Of a DNA stretch of 64,000 bases, positions 58,990 to 64,000 are shown piece by piece. Positions within the stretch are counted from its first letter, which is position 1, and each line of letters opens with the position of its first letter. This DNA is from Theobroma cacao (taxonomy: Eukaryota > Streptophyta > Magnoliopsida > Malvales > Malvaceae), in contig NC_030852.1 of NCBI RefSeq assembly GCF_000208745.1, forward strand, positions 24,290,636-24,354,635, written 5' to 3'. The notes below the pieces were generated by a model. That model ran no database searches, was not told the DNA's origin, and saw only the letters and a list, made by a program, of their open reading frames with translations. The position numbers and the translations under genes are program-made.

Positions 58990-61900
58990 AGTGGTTTATT
59001 AGTTATTTCAGTCATAATTATTACTACACTTTAAAAAACGAAACACTACCAAATATAAAAACTCCAAAATAAATATAAATTTCAATGCAAAAACCAAAAA
59101 ATTATTGCCCGTTTAACAGTAATTTACCACAACAATTTACATAAAAATTACACCTATAAAAAACGAAGACCTAATAGGTCCATAATGACTAAAGTCCAAA
59201 GAAACTGTCAAAACAATAAATTTTTTTACTTCAATATATTTTGTTTCTGTTTTTTTTTCCTTTTTTTGTAATTTTTCTGTTTCTCATTTTTAGATATTTT
59301 TTATATTTTCAAATTTCTTTATTTGTATTTTTTATTAATTCTATTATTATTATTACTATTATTTTGAAAAAAATGGGTGTCTACACTTACTAAAAGAAAG
59401 AAAGTTAATAAAAGGAAGAACTCTTTTCTATCAAATAAACTATTATTAATTTTGATAAAAACATTATTCAAAATGGTAATTTAAAAATAATTAAAGAATG
59501 ATGTCCTTTTTCATCTATCAATAGTTTTGCACACACTCACTCCTATATATACATTCTAGTATTTGTTGTCATGAGAGTTTGTACGTGAGTACTTTTTTTT
59601 TTTTCAATTTTTAATAAAAGTTAGATATAAATACAAATTTTTTAAAAATATAATGTTTGAAATATGAATAGTTCAAATTTTGCAATATTAATCTATGAAT
59701 TATACAATACTATTAAAATTAAGAAATTTTTTTAAAAAAAAGTAGTCCAATGCAATTAGAATTTTTATTTGCAAATTGGATAAATCTTATTCATATTTAA
59801 CATGATAATTTCGAAATAAAATTAGACTATCCCATTTTGGCAATTGTGCCTACTTCTTAATTTGTATTCCAATTTTTGCTTGATATTATTATGTATAATT
59901 GTAAATATTATTTATTTATATAATAATTAAAATAAGAATATAGAAATAAAATTAAACTTTATCCTATTTAGCAATTGTTGTTACTTCTTACTTTGAATTT
60001 CAATGATTGATAGTACTACTGCTACATACAATTATAAATATTATTTATAAAATAATTAAAAATTATTTAAAGCGGTAAATGACCGTTTAGAAGTATAATG
60101 GGTAAAATGTTTATTTTCTTCGATCTAAATATATTTCAACCTCATTATGGACATATATATTTATATATTCTATAAATAGATATAGATTATAAATATACGC
60201 CACATACTTAAAAAGATTCTTTTGAGTTAATTTGTCTAGATTAACAATATGTTTGAGATAATGTTCATTTTACTCTTATATACTATTAAAGACATGAAAT
60301 TGTCCTAAACATTGGGCTCATAGCCAACAAACATGTTTAATTTTCATTGATTTTTTTTTTTTTTGGTTAGATAAGAGTGAGAGAAGCACAAACCTTACAC
60401 AGAACAACTCTAAAACAATCCTCTTGCATCAAGTAAACCATCGGAAAGGGGAGGCTCATCATATTATATTTAGATAAATCAAAGGGATGGTGATTTATGT
60501 ATATATTCTTCAGTGTGTTTATATAATTACATTAGGCATGAAGGAGACCAGATCCATGGGCTTTATGCATTTATTATTCCACTAATATTGGCTTTATGGA
60601 ATCCCATCAAACAGGCTTTTTCCTTTTTGCCATGTGTGTCTCAGAATTGAGATTAGGGAATCCCCATTTTTGTGCTGGTTCCAACCATGTAATTAGGAAT
60701 ATTGTCTTAGCTGCCGAGGTTGGTCTCATTGTCTCTTTTTCTAATATGATGCAGTTAGTTGCTCACTTTTTAATAATAGTTCACCTTATTTAATTAATTT
60801 ACAAAGATTTAGAAAACATCGTTAAGAGCCACATTGCCCCCTTTGCCTTGTGCCGTAAGGTATCTTCCCGCCTGCAAATCCTGCTGCCCTTGCCCTCCTC
60901 ACCGCCTTGAGCCGGTAACCCAACTCAGGGTTTTATTTGGAATTGTTATTGGAGTTTTCGTTTGACCAATTTATATAGTTGAATGTAACCACAAAACGTA
61001 ATGGTAGACAAAGTAAAATCTTGATTACGTATTACCAATTAATCGGGATAGTAAGTTGTTACTTAATTTTGTGATTGATCACAATTGTAAGTTTTTTAAT
61101 TACAATTAAAGTATCAAACTATATAATCCTTAGAGTACATTTTCCTATAGAGACCACTTGCTAATGGCTCTTCTAAATAAGTCATTTGACCAAATAAGTG
61201 ATGCCACCTATCAAAGTCGTAATGTCCTATTGATATTGAGATGGGATCTTCTTCTTTGTTAGGCCTTGGAGTTTTGGTCTATAAACATGGGGGACATCTC
61301 TTTTGTATCTAATAAATAAATACAAGAGCCATAATTTTCATCTATCTTTTCTTTAAAGAGAATGCTAGCACACCACAACTTTGTAGTCTAATAAAAAATG
61401 TGTCATTTTCAATAAATCAAAATATTAATAGGAGGACCATTTCGTTGATCAGTCATTTTCAAAGAAGCCTGTTCCCAACAAGCATCTTGGGCTTTGGTTC
61501 CACATCAACTTTAATTTTTCTCAAATCTTGAAAGCGTCAACTGAAGGAACAGCTCAAATATCGTTTTAATTACAATCACAGATGAATATTTATATATATA
61601 TATACGTATATATATATATATATATATATATATCATATATATAAAATTGTAATTTCTCATTACTTTCTTTTGATTTTTCCCCTGTTAAAGTATTTGTGAA
61701 GAAATAAAAAGCATGAAATGGTAGGAGCCAGTTATTCCATGGATGGGATGGGAAGCCTCTTTATTTTGTCGGCAACGCAAACATAAACAGAGAATTTTGA
61801 AGGAGGAGAAAGAGTTTTGATATGGAACACATGCATGAAACCTGTTCCTTGTACGTAAATTTATTACTGGTTTCTGAACGATACAGCTTGCTAGCTTTTC

Positions 61901-63104
61901 TTAGTATTAATTGTTAGCAAGCTAGAGAAAGAAAAAGATTATACATGTAAAACAAATATTTGGTCATTCTTTTAACATAGTGAGCAACAAATCTGCACAA
62001 TCATCCTTATTTAACATCTCAAAGAAAGATAATTTATATAGGGGAATGATTAGTTTCAAAAAAGGTTAATTGAAGCACTAACCTTTCGTTAATGGCCCTT
62101 TTCTTCTGTTTTATTCATTTATGGTTAGATTAGGTTTTTAAAAAAAAAAAATTGGGAAAGGAAGATTTAAATTTTATTTTTTAAATAAGAAATTATATAT
62201 CAATTAATGAACTAAATATTAGAATGTGGACCCAGCTTATAGTAAGAGAGCATAAAAATTTGATCAATCTTTTATTTAGAAATTTCATTCCAACCATACC
62301 AAAAAAGAAAAAAAACAAAAGAAATGAATAAGCTATCAGTTTCATCCTTTCTTGTTTCGTCAAAAATGGCATTAACATAGAGATTGACCCCTCTTCTTTT
62401 TGTTGTTATTATACGTGTATAATTATACATATGCTTCAGAAGAGAGTTTGCCATGGAGATTTTCGTAGTATGTCACTTTCCAACCATGTTTTATTTAAGT
62501 GTCACAATCCATTATGAGTCATTTGGGGGGGTGGGGGGTTGCATTTAATTATTTTCTGATTTTCAATTACTACTACTTCTCTTTAAAGCGATGACCTCTT
62601 TCTATTCCTGCCAAATTACATTATGATAAGTAAAATCAAACCAAAATTGATATATATTAATGCTGAGGAAGAGTTTTTTAGGGACATGTCGTAAGAGAAA
62701 ACATGCATTCACATATTTCTATGTTGTGTATTTGAAATTTATTGCTTCAAATAAAAATCCATTGACTTGAAACGAATGAGAACAAATAAAAGAATACAAG
62801 GATAGCGAAAATCACTATGATATGTACCTTTGTCCACATTGTTTCTCCAAAGTATATGAATCAATTAATTCCACTGCAATGATTGATTATGAAATTTACA
62901 AATGAAAAATGCTATGCTTTTGTTTTTTTTTTCAAAAAAAAGGAAGAATTCATCTTGATTAGCATTACAATTCAGTTAAATTCAAAATATTACTATGGGT
63001 CCAGAATCTAAGATCTTATGCTAACAAAAATTTAATTTGCGGGACAAAAAATTCCCAACAAAAAAATATGGAAATGGAAATATTCAAAGTGACCTACCCT
63101 AAGT
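58990..63104. other. AT-rich intergenic DNA
   Basis: No gene recognised. It includes an (AT)n run at 61590-61650, a G-rich run at about 62525-62540, and a GC-richer patch of about 110 bp at 60825-60930 that codes for nothing I recognise on either strand. Confidence 0.4.
61590..61650. repeat. (TA)n microsatellite
   Basis: Nearly uninterrupted TA run with one central ACGTA. Confidence 0.95.
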
Positions 63105-63640
63105 CAAGAGGACCCACTTCAGATACAGCGGATAGGATGTTAAATCTATCAAAGAGATGATGGTGATCCTCTCCCCTATTGTCGCAGAGGATCCTGGCCC
63201 GTGGTTTAAGTTTTTAGTTCCCATCAAGGATGAACTATTGCAACCCTACGGATCATTTGCACCCGTGCAAGGATCTCGCCACGTACTGCCACCTCCCAAC
63301 AACCTCGAGCATGACAATAAACCATCGCCATTTAACCGCGTCAACTTCACGGTCCACAGATTTCTACTCTTTTGCGTTTGCATCACCGCCCCTACTGCCT
63401 GGAGCACGTGAACAAAAAAACATCTCTCTTTGTGGGCACGACCATCTTAATAAAGTTGTCGATGGAGCCCACTGACCTGGCATCAAGCGATCTGAGGGGG
63501 TAGAAGAGCGTTAGGATTGTTACACCTGGCAGTCCCAGTGGAGTGACCGTTCTGACACTGAAACGCCGTCTTAACGGCGCAACCGACACTCTGACGGTAA
63601 AATGAGTCGAAAGCAGAGCGGTTGTCAATAGGGTTCCGGT
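63105..63640. other. GC-richer island of unknown nature
   Basis: Base composition is clearly higher in G and C than the surroundings, with a G-box-like CACGTGA at about 63406 and repeated AACGGCG/AACGCCG words near 63562-63580. The open frames (63157-63411 forward, 63719-63483 reverse) match no family I know. It could be the promoter or first exon of a gene beyond the window, or a captured gene fragment. Confidence 0.3.
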
Positions 63641-64000
63641 TCATCATCATTTTCAATCTATTTTTTTTTATTAGTTTCTTTTCTTTTCTTTTCTCCTCCT
63701 TTTGAGGAGATTCGAGCACGATGGAAATATCATATGTTGAAGCAGTTCAATTCAATTAGATATATTTGGCATAAAGGGGAAATTGACATTATATACTTCC
63801 TAACAAAAACAAATGTATGTATCTCACATCCTTTCTTTGAGTTTTTTTTTCCCTAAAAATAAACACCTCATTTGCAATAAATAGGAACAAGGATTACTAA
63901 TAGCAGAATGACAAGACTTTGTTATTTTAGAGATACCTTCTTTAAAACAAATATATAATACTTAAAGCGTAAATCAATTACTCTTTTTTGTACTCACTAA

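Noticed and set aside
59320..59395. AAATGGGTGTCTACA, like the 3' end of a plant LTR
   Set aside because: No matching start with a shared 5-bp flank was found upstream; the sequence before it is low complexity.
60825..60930. GC-richer patch with a readable reverse-strand peptide
   Set aside because: Only about 35 residues, no recognisable motif, no start or splice context.

Overview
The window is nuclear DNA of a flowering plant, most likely a eudicot. It is AT-rich, and the only two intact protein genes are plant-type, one with small GT-AG introns. Everything else recognisable is plant transposon: solo LTRs, L1-type LINEs, a Mutator-like element carrying an Ulp1 protease gene, a tRNA-derived SINE, MITE-like elements and foldback repeats. 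I cannot name the species; a rosid is only a guess. There is one long assembly gap (26201-27089) and two single N positions.

Layout. 1-5.8 kb: microsatellite, solo LTR (572-3563), AT-rich tandem duplication, and the 3' end of a LINE with its poly-A. 6.3-14.0 kb: two reverse-oriented solo LTRs (6333-9065 and 9518-12608); the second, with a PIF/Harbinger-like element (12755-13653), lies inside an older element whose terminal inverted repeats are at about 9096-9243 and 13872-14016. 14.2-20.3 kb: an Athila-like LTR and a long decayed reverse-strand LINE. 20.5-32.9 kb: a large Mutator-like element (MULE) with mirror-image ends, a forward DUF1985/Ulp1-type SUMO-protease gene and a convergent reverse transposase gene, both broken by stop codons. 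A further solo LTR (25503-28220) sits 20 bp past the protease's catalytic cysteine codon. 33-40 kb: unassigned AT-rich DNA. 40.25 kb: a short SINE. 41-42.5 kb: an intact reverse-strand SAM-domain gene. 43-53.7 kb: repeats, including two palindromic elements and a roughly 3-kb palindrome whose right arm is split by a fifth solo LTR (50762-53492). 54.4-57.8 kb: an intact six-exon BSD-domain gene. 58-64 kb: AT-rich DNA with a foldback-like element, and a GC-richer island at 63.1-63.6 kb.

The two host genes are unrelated in function and do not form a unit. In the MULE, transposase and Ulp1-like protease genes each start near one end and converge on a minisatellite. This is the arrangement known for Ulp1-carrying (KAONASHI-type) MULEs. 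Unusual details are a triplicated 72-nt exon unit in the protease gene, three minisatellites sharing a GTGT(C/T)AC core, and stop codons that look like C-to-T decay.
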